Below the pieces are notes generated by a model, which was not told where the DNA came from, made no database searches, and saw only the letters and a program-made list of their open reading frames with translations. The translations under genes were made by a program, and so were the position numbers. 64,000 bases of DNA from Leptospira ilyithenensis. Lineage in GTDB: Bacteria > Spirochaetota > Leptospiria > Leptospirales > Leptospiraceae. Positions within the stretch are counted from its first letter, which is position 1. Each line of letters opens with the position of its first letter. This document shows, one piece after another, positions 36,845 through 45,036 of this stretch. Where the stretch lies: contig NZ_RQHV01000061.1 of NCBI RefSeq assembly GCF_004771005.1, positions 434,001 through 498,000 of the forward strand, in the 5' to 3' direction.

Positions 36845-38056
36845 TTATGATTTTCCCAATAATTTTCTGACAGATTTGCGTATTCCTTCTATTGTGAGAG
36901 GATACATTGTCACGACGTCTTCAATTGCCTGAATGGTTGGTGCTGTCCAAAATTTTTTAGGCTCAGGGTTCAACCAAACCGAATCGGGGAACTTATCAAT
37001 CAATTCTTTCAAGGAATCGAGACCGCTTTTCCTTTTTCTGTTTTTTTCTTCTTGCGATTCTTTATGATAGGAATATGGGTTATAAGGAGCGCTCATAAGT
37101 TCGTAAGGAGCCATATAAGCATCCCCTACAAAAATGAGCTTTGTGTTTTTACGAAATTTTTCCTCAAAATGTTTGAGAGAAATGCTTTTGCCGAACTCGT
37201 GTGTTTCATACAAACGGTCATGAAAGATATTATGAAAGAAAAAATTATGAACTTCCTTGAAATGATAAAGGCTTCTACTGGCACTGAATAGTTTACTTAC
37301 TCTATCGGAATGAGGGGTCATGCTCCCTCCTATATCGAGGATCAAAACCAATCTCAATGCATTTTTTCTCGATCTTTCTTCGATAATCTCGATATCACCT
37401 CCATTTTCACAGGTTCTTTTTACCGTCTTATCTATGTTAATCTCTTTTCTACCCTCCTTTTGCAATACCCTGATTTCTTTCAAAGCAATCTGAATGGAAC
37501 GGGTATCCAGGATCTCATCTTCCCTGTAAGCACGATAGTTTCTTTCAGTCCAAAGATTGACTCCCGTGCGGGCGCCCTTTCCTTCCATATCTCCGCCGAT
37601 ACTCAGCCCGTTCGGATTGAATCCTGAGTTTCCGAAAGGAGAAGTTCCCGAGGTTCCTAACCATTTGTTTCCCCCGTCATGGCGGCCTTTTTGTTCTTCC
37701 AATCTTTTTTTTAATTCTTCTAACACCTGCTCTATGGACATGTTAGGGGCTTTGTCTTTTTGTTCGGAAGATAGAATTCTATCCGCTTTTTCTTCCAACC
37801 ATTCCAGAAGTGATTCTCTAAAAGGAATCCTTATTTCCGAAAGTCCTCCGAAAGTTTTGGAAAATGCCAAATCATAACCGTCATAATACTTTATATCTTT
37901 TGCAAAATTCAAACGCCCTACCCGGTAAAGAGTTTCCATGGAAATGTATCCTGCCGGGTCAGTCAGTTTTTGCAAAGACGTAAGAAACGACAGAAGCTCT
38001 CCTGTGGAACAAGCAACTGATTCATTTCTCAAAGTATAGAAGAAATTCAAAAACAT
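36845..38056 (-). CDS. VWA-domain protein of CoxE type, partner of the MoxR ATPase
   Basis: A 403-residue soluble protein. The N-terminal half is helical, with a Gly/Asn-rich stretch (about 128-165). From about 230 a von Willebrand A fold begins with LRLVLILDIGGSM, a MIDAS-type motif with Gly at 243 in place of the first Ser of DxSxS. KLIFVGDAYMAPYEL and EPKKFWTAPTI follow. MoxR/VWA pairs are commonly ATP-driven chaperones that assemble metal centres or membrane complexes. The gene is 3 bases after the MoxR gene, so it is certainly cotranscribed. The client is unknown. Confidence 0.85.
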   Translation of the reverse strand: MFLNFFYTLRNESVACSTGELLSFLTSLQKLTDPAGYISMETLYRVGRLNFAKDIKYYDGYDLAFSKTFGGLSEIRIPFRESLLEWLEEKADRILSSEQKDKAPNMSIEQVLEELKKRLEEQKGRHDGGNKWLGTSGTSPFGNSGFNPNGLSIGGDMEGKGARTGVNLWTERNYRAYREDEILDTRSIQIALKEIRVLQKEGRKEINIDKTVKRTCENGGDIEIIEERSRKNALRLVLILDIGGSMTPHSDRVSKLFSASRSLYHFKEVHNFFFHNIFHDRLYETHEFGKSISLKHFEEKFRKNTKLIFVGDAYMAPYELMSAPYNPYSYHKESQEEKNRKRKSGLDSLKELIDKFPDSVWLNPEPKKFWTAPTIQAIEDVVTMYPLTIEGIRKSVRKLLGKS

Positions 38057-38059
38057 AAC

Positions 38060-38851
38060 TTAGTTTAAATGAACCCTATAGTCGTCTTCCGACTTAAACA
38101 AAGTTCCTGCAAATGGGATAGTCGTATTGGATTCCAATTTTTCGCCCGAATGAAGTAGTACCTGAATCCAATCCAATAATTCACTTGTAGACGGTTTTTT
38201 ACGCAAACTCTCTATCCTGCGAACGGAATAAAACATCGCCAATGCTTTCTCTAAAAACTCAGTTTCAATTTTTGGAAAATGGGAATGTACTATCTCTTTC
38301 ATGATTTCCCGATTCGGAAATTCTATATAATGAAAAATACATCTTCTTAAAAACGCGTCGGGAAGTTCCTTTTCATTATTGGAGGTGATGATAACAAGCG
38401 GCCTTTCTTTTGCGATGATATGTTCTTTGGTTTCAGGGATGAAAAATTCCATTTTGTCCAGCTCCAAGAGGAGATCGTTCGGAAATTCTATATCCGCTTT
38501 ATCGATCTCATCTATCAATACCACCGACCTTTTGGGAAAAGAAAATGCTTCTCCCAGAGCTCCCAGTTGGATATAATTTTTTACCTCCCGAACCCTTAGT
38601 TTTGTATCTTCATCGGAAAAACGGGAATCGTTCAATCGGGAGACTGCATCGTAAAAATACAGTCCTTCTTTGGCAAGGCTCGTGGACTTGATATGCCATC
38701 TGTAGAAAGGCAATTTTTTGGATTCGGCAACATGGGTTGCTAAAAGAGTTTTTCCGGTGCCCGGCTCTCCTTTTAAAAGAAGAGGTCTTTGTGTGATTTC
38801 TGCAACTAAAACCGCCTCTTTGAGTTCATCGGAAAGAATATAATCAGCCAT
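38060..38851 (-). CDS. MoxR-type AAA+ ATPase
   Basis: A 263-residue AAA+ protein. Walker A is GEPGTGKT (residues 28-35), Walker B SVVLIDEIDKAD, sensor 1 PLVIITSNNEKELPDAFLRRC, with the arginine finger in the RRC segment. It is slightly short compared with larger MoxR proteins but complete. It works with the VWA protein encoded immediately downstream; the pair resembles CoxD/CoxE. A GC-rich hairpin lies 31 bases upstream of the start, in the region shared with the divergent gene at 39004. Confidence 0.92.
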   Translation of the reverse strand: MADYILSDELKEAVLVAEITQRPLLLKGEPGTGKTLLATHVAESKKLPFYRWHIKSTSLAKEGLYFYDAVSRLNDSRFSDEDTKLRVREVKNYIQLGALGEAFSFPKRSVVLIDEIDKADIEFPNDLLLELDKMEFFIPETKEHIIAKERPLVIITSNNEKELPDAFLRRCIFHYIEFPNREIMKEIVHSHFPKIETEFLEKALAMFYSVRRIESLRKKPSTSELLDWIQVLLHSGEKLESNTTIPFAGTLFKSEDDYRVHLN

Positions 38852-38881
38852 TTCTTCTGCCTTGTCGATTTTGATTGGTTT

Positions 38882-38907
38882 CTGGCCGGGTTTGCGGAGC
38901 CCGCCAG
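38882..38907. promoter_or_regulatory. GC-rich hairpin in the divergent region between moxR-like and the 39004 gene
   Basis: CTGG, a bulged C, CGGGTT (38882-38892) can pair with AGCCCG CCAG (38898-38907), giving ten pairs (one G-U on the RNA) around loop TGCGG. The block stands out as GC-rich in an AT-rich 152-base spacer. No T-run follows on either strand, and both flanking genes start away from it, so a terminator is unlikely; a 5' leader structure or protein-binding site is possible. Otherwise the spacer shows no clear promoter; AAAGGG lies 15 bases before the ATG at 39004. Confidence 0.4.
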
Positions 38908-39003
38908 TCCCATTTATCCAGAATTTGGGGAATTATCCATTAAAAATTGCTTTTTACCAGAAATTGAATTCTCTAATCTAGTAAAGGGTTCGAAATTATA
39001 AAT

Positions 39004-40965
39004 ATGCCAGAATTCGATAATACAAAACGCTCAATTGGCGTAAATCGCCTGGATGACTCTGCCAGAAAGGACATGTTCAACAAGTTCGTGAGCGCTGGGG
39101 GTGAGGTTTTAAAAGAGAAACCTGATCCGAAAGAGGAAGAGAACAAGCGCAATCGCCCAGAGCCGAAAGTTCGCCAAAGCACTGTTTCACGTGGTTCCGG
39201 TGATGAAGGAAAATCCAGATCCAGGTCAGGTGGCGGCGGATCGGGAAGAGATTCCAAATCAGGTTCGGGGGTTAGCGATAACAAACCGGGAGTAGATCCT
39301 AAACTTGAATACGAGAAAGAAATTTCCGGCTTCATCGCACGATTTTCCGTTAAGCTGAAGTGTTGGATGGGAAGGGTTACCGCTTTCGGTTCCAGTGATT
39401 TGATTCCAAGCTTTATGCATGAGCTCAGTACCAAAGGCAAACAGGCATTAATCGAATGCAACTATAGTGCCACTGAAATTTTGGGAAACCCTTCCGTATC
39501 ACCGGGATTATCCGCAAAACTGGACAAGATCAACCCGTTGCTTGTGGAATTGATTGCCATGTGCCAGAAATTATACAATGGTCCCGAGCTAACAGACATT
39601 ACGGAGCCGATTCTTGCCGCTCCCGAATCTCCCGTTGCAATAGAAAGAGTAAAAACACCGATTTATAATCTCTTTAAAAAGATGTACATTCTATATCCCT
39701 ATCAAGAGACATTGAAAAAATCATTCTTACAAGCTTATGATGAAATGCAGAAAATTGAAAATAAACCTGCATTGATATACGCTTCCAAAAAAAGAAAAAT
39801 TTCCCAAGAGATAGATATTTTATTCAATACATTCTTTGAAAAATTATATCTGGTAGTGATTCGGGCGGAAAACAAAAATATTCCGCTTGTTTCCCGTTAT
39901 ATGGAATCGCTTTTGGGAATATTTCCCGAAGATCGCCCAGGCCAAAGAAAAGCCGGTGAAAACGTTCCAGGTGGAGTAGATCCGAAAGCGAAAGCGGAAG
40001 AAGCCAAAAAACAGGAAGAAGAAAAGGAAAAAGCCAAGGAAGACGAAAAAGAACCCGTTTCCCTTTCTAAAGAAGAAGCTTACGGACTTCGGCTTATGCA
40101 GATGTATTCCATTGCCAAACTTCGTAAGAAGTTTGATCCGAAGAATGAGTTCGGATTTGTTCCTGATTCGGATAAGGTTCTACTTTCTTATTTTTATTTT
40201 AGAGAGTTTGATGATGAGTATTCTTTTGTATTAACAACCAAAAAAATAGATTTGAAATTAGTCCATTTGAACGGAGTCAAAATAGATTACCGTCAGAAAA
40301 TGTTGGATATTTACGAATCCACAAGGCCCGTTACTGATCAATACCGAATCTATCTTGATGTGATCCGTGAACTCCAAAAACACAAAGCAAATCCCGGTGC
40401 CAATTATATAGAAGCATCTAAAAAGCTGACAACCATTGAGCAAAAACGAACCGGTCAGTCCAGAACCGTTCGAATGGGAATCAAAGAATTCGCTCAAAGG
40501 TCAAGAGACATTCTTTTGGATCTCATCAAAGATATGAAATCAAAGAAAGAGATCGTTGTGAATATGAATGACGTAATCACATTTGATGCAATGGAATCCC
40601 GCAAACGATTGAACAAAAAACCGATCAAACAATGTGTGATGGAAGCATACTGCTTCGCATTAGCACTGTTTGATCGGATTGAATCTGGAGATCTATATGG
40701 CGGTCTCGTCGAACTGACTCCGGAACAAATGAAAGAATCTTTCGGAATGGAATTACAAGAAAACGCAGGTGAAAATCCCGGGTTGGAAGAATCAAGTCTT
40801 GCCGGAGGCCAAACGGAATCCGCTGCTGCACCGCCTACTACTAATCCTGCGCAGCCGCCTTCCGCCTCTTCCGAAGATTCTGATCCTTTAGACGAAGATC
40901 TCGATGAGTTGGAGCATGTCGATCATGATGAAGATGACATCTTCCCTACAGGAAACCCAATTTAA
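39004..40965 (+). CDS. 653-residue unknown protein with disordered charged ends
   Basis: I do not recognise this protein. Residues 1-100 are rich in Gly, Ser, Arg and Lys and probably disordered. About 100-310 and 370-590 are mainly helical (FIARFSVKLKCWMGRVTAF, PIYNLFKKMYILYPYQETL, RVKT segments), separated by a Lys/Glu-rich linker (about 320-365, KAEEAKKQEEEKEKAKEDEK). The tail from about 615 is Ser/Thr/Pro-rich, then strongly acidic (DEDLDELEHVDHDEDD). It has no signal peptide or membrane span, so it is cytoplasmic. The SD is distant. It is followed by a nitrilase-fold gene 2 bases later, so the two are probably cotranscribed. Confidence 0.75.
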   Translation: MPEFDNTKRSIGVNRLDDSARKDMFNKFVSAGGEVLKEKPDPKEEENKRNRPEPKVRQSTVSRGSGDEGKSRSRSGGGGSGRDSKSGSGVSDNKPGVDPKLEYEKEISGFIARFSVKLKCWMGRVTAFGSSDLIPSFMHELSTKGKQALIECNYSATEILGNPSVSPGLSAKLDKINPLLVELIAMCQKLYNGPELTDITEPILAAPESPVAIERVKTPIYNLFKKMYILYPYQETLKKSFLQAYDEMQKIENKPALIYASKKRKISQEIDILFNTFFEKLYLVVIRAENKNIPLVSRYMESLLGIFPEDRPGQRKAGENVPGGVDPKAKAEEAKKQEEEKEKAKEDEKEPVSLSKEEAYGLRLMQMYSIAKLRKKFDPKNEFGFVPDSDKVLLSYFYFREFDDEYSFVLTTKKIDLKLVHLNGVKIDYRQKMLDIYESTRPVTDQYRIYLDVIRELQKHKANPGANYIEASKKLTTIEQKRTGQSRTVRMGIKEFAQRSRDILLDLIKDMKSKKEIVVNMNDVITFDAMESRKRLNKKPIKQCVMEAYCFALALFDRIESGDLYGGLVELTPEQMKESFGMELQENAGENPGLEESSLAGGQTESAAAPPTTNPAQPPSASSEDSDPLDEDLDELEHVDHDEDDIFPTGNPI

Positions 40966-40967
40966 GA

Positions 40968-41675
40968 ATGCCAACGATTAAAATTTCCATCTATCAAAAG
41001 AATATTCACAAACGGTTCACAAAAGACGAAATAGGAAAGATAGCTCTAGCACGAGCCAATTTCCTACTTTTACCGGAGAGTTTTCCTTTTTTCTTTCAAG
41101 CGGACTCTGCGATTACTGCCGCCAAACATGAAAAAGAATACCAAGACCATTTACTTGAGATTTCAGAAACGTTCAAGGGCGTTGTGCTTGGGGGAACCCA
41201 TTACAGAAAAAATGAAGAAGACAAATTGGTTTCCGCTTCTCCCATCATTCAATCCGTTGTCTTAGTTGATTTTTACGAGAAAAAGACTTTGGCTCCCGAT
41301 GAAACCGAATTGTTTCCGGGCCAAACGGAATCCATTTTCATTATGGGTGGTCTTCGGTTTGGAATTTTAATCGGAGAAGATATTAACAATCGGTCTATTT
41401 GGGATCATTTTGAAAAAGAAAAGATCGAGGTGATTTTTCATCTCTCTTCGGAACAAGGGGTAAGATCCTACGAAGAAGACTTGGATTTTTTTGCAAGTCT
41501 TTCCAAAAAAACAAAAACTCACATAATTCGTGTTTGTGGGGTTTCCGAAAACAAAAAAGGGAGAAGTCTGTATGCTTCTCCTTCAGGGGTAAATTGGAAA
41601 GTGGGGAAAATGGAAGAAGACAAAGAGGTTTTTAAAACTCTCTCTGTCACAATTACTTCTAATTTCTTTTTATAA
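40968..41675 (+). CDS. Nitrilase-superfamily-like protein lacking the catalytic cysteine
   Basis: A 235-residue protein with carbon-nitrogen hydrolase features: an early strand KISIYQ, Glu37 in LLLPES (general base position), Lys105 in FYEKKTL, and LRFGILIGEDINN, where active enzymes have FGxLICYD. The Cys position is Gly136, so it should not form the thioimidate intermediate. It is shorter than typical nitrilases (about 260-300). It may be a non-catalytic relative with a binding role. It lies 2 bases after the 653-residue unknown gene and converges on lspA with 2 bases between stops. Family assignment is by motif spacing. Confidence 0.75.
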   Translation: MPTIKISIYQKNIHKRFTKDEIGKIALARANFLLLPESFPFFFQADSAITAAKHEKEYQDHLLEISETFKGVVLGGTHYRKNEEDKLVSASPIIQSVVLVDFYEKKTLAPDETELFPGQTESIFIMGGLRFGILIGEDINNRSIWDHFEKEKIEVIFHLSSEQGVRSYEEDLDFFASLSKKTKTHIIRVCGVSENKKGRSLYASPSGVNWKVGKMEEDKEVFKTLSVTITSNFFL

Positions 41676-41677
41676 GA

Positions 41678-42247
41678 TTATTTTTTAGCTTCTTCTTTCC
41701 AATCCATTGTGAGTAGAAGAAGCACAATTCCGATCGAAACACAGGAATCCGCCACATTGAATGCAGGCCATCTTTCAAAGAGTAGAAAGTTCGGCCATTC
41801 AAAGTCTAAAAAGTCAACGACGCCTATGAATTCAATTCCGGGCCTTTCGGGACTAAATCCGAAACGAAAACCTTCGCCCGGGATTTTTACAAAAAACTTA
41901 TCACTTAAATTTCCGAAGGCACCTGCCATGACTAAATTCCAACCCCAAGGATTTCCCAGATCGGAATTGGACCAACGATAAAAGATCAGAAAGAGTATGG
42001 CGAAGCTGGTCGCAAATAAAGAAGGAAGTGCGTTGTTTTGAAATAGGCCGAAAACAAAACCAGTGTTAAATGTCAAAGAAAGGCGGAAAAAATCTCCGAT
42101 TACGGGAATACTTTCATACGCTTGCATTTTTTTGATGATGATGTACTTGCTTGCCAAGTCGAGTATCAGTCCAAAGATCACAAAGGCAATATATTGGGGT
42201 TTATAAACCGACAAAAAAGGTTTTTTAGGAAGTTCGGGAAATTGCAT
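41678..42247 (-). CDS. lspA: Lipoprotein signal peptidase (signal peptidase II)
   Basis: A 189-residue inner-membrane aspartyl protease that removes signal peptides from prolipoproteins at the lipid-modified Cys. It has four membrane spans. Conserved motifs are [19 protein letters not shown] (first catalytic Asp) and [16 protein letters not shown] (second catalytic Asp). It has an extra loop of about 20 residues between the two motifs ([15 protein letters not shown]) compared with proteobacterial LspA. It follows the UbiB-type kinase gene by 15 bases. It would process the several lipoproteins encoded in this window. Confidence 0.94.
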   Translation of the reverse strand: MQFPELPKKPFLSVYKPQYIAFVIFGLILDLASKYIIIKKMQAYESIPVIGDFFRLSLTFNTGFVFGLFQNNALPSLFATSFAILFLIFYRWSNSDLGNPWGWNLVMAGAFGNLSDKFFVKIPGEGFRFGFSPERPGIEFIGVVDFLDFEWPNFLLFERWPAFNVADSCVSIGIVLLLLTMDWKEEAKK

Positions 42248-42262
42248 CGATACACTCTTATA

Positions 42263-43912
42263 CTATTTTTTATTTTGATAAGTCCATGCGGAGCGCGCAA
42301 AAGACCAAAAGGAAAGACCTGCTAGCATATAAAATAACAGACTTGGTTCTTTCCAGGATTTTTCTGCATAGTAAATTCCGAAATAGAAAAATAAAGACCC
42401 CAGAACCCCAAAACTAAGCAATTCGCGCAAAAGAATTTTGCGTTCTGCGGTGTCCTTGTCTTCGATCCATTGGAATTTAAATTCGCCACGGTTCAGTTTA
42501 TAAAAAAATTCATTTAATTCTTTTGGAAGGGAAAGTGCACTTGCCACGATTTCTTCCCCCTCTTCCCTCCAACGTTTTCTCCAGGAGCTGCCCTTCAAAA
42601 CCACTTGTTGGAAAGGTTTTTCCGCATATTCGAACAATGATCTGGTTGGATCCAGATAGGAAAAATTTCCCATAAGAAGAGCGAGAACCCTGTGTAAGCT
42701 TAAAAAATTGGGAGGGAGCTGCAGTGCGGCGAGAAGTCTTTTTAAGCTAACTTGGATTTCACGTAAAAAACGTAAATCCTCTCCAGGCTTTAAGGTATCC
42801 CAGCCTATATTTCTGAAATTTTTAGTAGAAGATAGAATGCGATTGAGTTTGCTCAGAGAATATTTTAAAATTTTACAAAGCTCTTCCTTCTTGAGATTTT
42901 CGCTCACGGCTCCCATTTCGATGAGTACTTCCGCCATCGTATGGTAGTCTTTTTGCATGGAGCTGATGAGAAGCCTTTCCAGGTTTCTGGAATCGTCCTC
43001 GCTGATTTCCTGGACAGCTCCGAAGTCGATAAAACACAATTGGCCGTTTTCAAGTAAGATCAGATTTCCGGGATGAGGATCCGCATGGAAAAACCTGTAG
43101 TCGAAAATCATCAACATATAGCCGCGAATGAGTTTTTCCAAATAAGGATTTTTTCTGTTTCCGAATTCGTGAGGAGGGACTTCGTAGATTTTTTTCCCTT
43201 CAATAAATTCGGTAACTAATATCGATTTGGTGCAAAACTCAATCACCGGTTCGGGAAAACAAAAATCCTTTTCCGTTTGAAAGGCCAGGATTGTTTTTTG
43301 CAAATAGTGCAGCTCGTTTCTCAGATCCAATTCCTTATGAATCATTTCTTCCAATTGATTTGCCACTTCTCTCCCCGAAATGGAAAACAAAAACCGATCC
43401 ACGATCCAGATGATTTTTTTAATGGTCTTTAAATCCGCTCTCGCTTCTTCTTCGATTCCGTTATAAAGGACTTTGATCGCTACTTTTTTGTCTTTGTAAT
43501 AACCGATATGCACTTGTGCAGTGGAAGCACTTGCGTGGGCTTCCACACCTATATTGTGAAATACCTCATGCATTGGTGTGGAAAAATTGGAATGCCATCT
43601 CTTTTGAATTTCAGAGAAAGGTTTTGAAGGAACTCTGTCTTGCAAGTCCTGGAGTTCCCATAAAAATTCTTCCGGCAATAGATGAAATAAATTGCTGATA
43701 AATTGCCCGATTTTAATATAAACTCCACCTAACGAGAAGAATATATCTTTTGCTTCTTTGCCTTTTTTAGAAAGAAAAACTTTCTTCTTTTTCTCCCAGG
43801 CAGATTCCGAAATGAATTTTTTCAGAAGTTTGGATCTAAGATAATAAGCAAAAATCGTCTTAAAAACGAAAGAGTAAATTTTTAAAGAACGGACTTTGGG
43901 TTCCGGATTCAT
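42263..43912 (-). CDS. ABC1/AarF/UbiB-family atypical kinase
   Basis: A 549-residue protein of the UbiB/COQ8 family. AKDIFFSLGGVYIKIGQFISN (the KxGQ motif), STAQVHIGYYKDKKVAIKVLY (Ala-rich loop and ATP-binding Lys), FIEGKKI, FFHADPHPGNLILL and CFIDFGAVQEI are all present. C-terminal hydrophobic segments near 500-540 give membrane anchoring. The family supports quinone synthesis or lipid trafficking by an ATPase activity. A menaquinone gene (mqnA, 57212) lies elsewhere in the window. It overlaps the oxidoreductase gene by 4 bases. Confidence 0.92.
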   Translation of the reverse strand: MNPEPKVRSLKIYSFVFKTIFAYYLRSKLLKKFISESAWEKKKKVFLSKKGKEAKDIFFSLGGVYIKIGQFISNLFHLLPEEFLWELQDLQDRVPSKPFSEIQKRWHSNFSTPMHEVFHNIGVEAHASASTAQVHIGYYKDKKVAIKVLYNGIEEEARADLKTIKKIIWIVDRFLFSISGREVANQLEEMIHKELDLRNELHYLQKTILAFQTEKDFCFPEPVIEFCTKSILVTEFIEGKKIYEVPPHEFGNRKNPYLEKLIRGYMLMIFDYRFFHADPHPGNLILLENGQLCFIDFGAVQEISEDDSRNLERLLISSMQKDYHTMAEVLIEMGAVSENLKKEELCKILKYSLSKLNRILSSTKNFRNIGWDTLKPGEDLRFLREIQVSLKRLLAALQLPPNFLSLHRVLALLMGNFSYLDPTRSLFEYAEKPFQQVVLKGSSWRKRWREEGEEIVASALSLPKELNEFFYKLNRGEFKFQWIEDKDTAERKILLRELLSFGVLGSLFFYFGIYYAEKSWKEPSLLFYMLAGLSFWSFARSAWTYQNKK

Positions 43913-44982
43913 TCAGATTTCCTAAAATTATATATTGATTCCAAACTGTCCAGAATGTGAATATTATCCTCAATATTGCCTTCTTGTCTATTTTTTTTAC
44001 CTTGGATTACCTCTACGATTTCCTGATAAATACCTAAAAATGCATTTGATTTTTCAGAATCGGGAAATTTTGGAATTTGAACCGGGCTTAGGCTTTGGAA
44101 ACCTTTATAAAGCCGGGAAGTTTTCCCTTCCCAAAATTGAAATCCGTCATTTGATAAAATCAAACGATGGGAACTTGTAAGAATATCCATTTCGAACTGG
44201 AAATAGTCCCTTCCCCCGGAAACATCTAAAAGGATTTCGATGCCTGTTTTTGTGGAAAACCAAGCGGTTGCTCTGTCTTCAATAGTTCCCAGTTTGGGGA
44301 AAACGAGTTTCGCATAATTGAGATTTGGTTTTCCGAAAAGCCAATGAATCAGATCCATTGCATGGGTTCCGTCATGAAGGAGGGGCCCTCCTCCCGATTT
44401 GGAAAACGCCGATCCGGGATTTTTTGCGGAGGTAAAAACATTTGCCCGTACGGATTGTACTTTTCCGAACTTTCCCTTTTCTATAAGATCCCGAACAAAC
44501 CTGTATTGAGGATGGTAACGTCTTTCATGATTGATCCAGATACGTGCGCCCTTTTTTTTCATCAGGTTTCGCAATAGGACTCCTTCTTTTTTGGAAACTG
44601 CCACCGGTTTTTCGATGAGTAGGTTTTTAATTCCAAAGTTTAATAACTGTTTGGCTGTATGGAAATGGCTGGAAGAAGGCGTTGCAATGATGGCAAGATG
44701 AGAAAAGGATTGGGAACCGGTGAGTTCTTCGATTTGCATTCGGGATTGGTTCAGATTTTCAAAAATGGGAAATCCCGAAGATAGACCCCACTGGTCTTTG
44801 AAGTCATTTCTTCTTTCCTCTTTGGTTTCGACGGCAAGTTCCAGTTCAAAATTCTTTTTACCGAATCCGGAAAACAATACACCTGCGTGAGTACATGGTT
44901 TTTTACGAAACGGATCCAGTTCCAATTTGCTAGCAATTCTACCCAAACCGACCAGAATGACTTTGATTTTACGATCTGACAT
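43909..44982 (-). CDS. Gfo/Idh/MocA-family NAD(P)-dependent oxidoreductase
   Basis: A 357-residue two-domain dehydrogenase. The N-terminal Rossmann fold begins KVILVGLGRIASKLE (GxGxxA-like), followed by the helix-strand LAIIATPSSSHFHTAKQLL and LLIEKPVAVSKKEG, whose EKP carries the catalytic Lys. HDGTHAMDLIHWLFG supplies the usual His of the C-terminal domain. The substrate is probably a sugar or sugar nucleotide, unknown. I start at ATG 44982; a TTG at 45000 is possible. The stop overlaps the UbiB-type gene by 4 bases, and its start faces murF across 54 bases. Confidence 0.9.
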   Translation of the reverse strand: MSDRKIKVILVGLGRIASKLELDPFRKKPCTHAGVLFSGFGKKNFELELAVETKEERRNDFKDQWGLSSGFPIFENLNQSRMQIEELTGSQSFSHLAIIATPSSSHFHTAKQLLNFGIKNLLIEKPVAVSKKEGVLLRNLMKKKGARIWINHERRYHPQYRFVRDLIEKGKFGKVQSVRANVFTSAKNPGSAFSKSGGGPLLHDGTHAMDLIHWLFGKPNLNYAKLVFPKLGTIEDRATAWFSTKTGIEILLDVSGGRDYFQFEMDILTSSHRLILSNDGFQFWEGKTSRLYKGFQSLSPVQIPKFPDSEKSNAFLGIYQEIVEVIQGKKNRQEGNIEDNIHILDSLESIYNFRKSE

Positions 44983-45036
44983 CTTAAGTTTTTCTTCCAA
45001 ATCCTTCCTATCTTATTCAGAATGGTCAAGGGTAAT

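Noticed and set aside
38973..39461. 162-codon minus-strand frame over the start of the 653-residue gene
   Set aside because: It is Ser/Pro/Leu-rich low complexity, the antisense of the charged Gly/Ser/Arg stretch, and has no credible start or domain.
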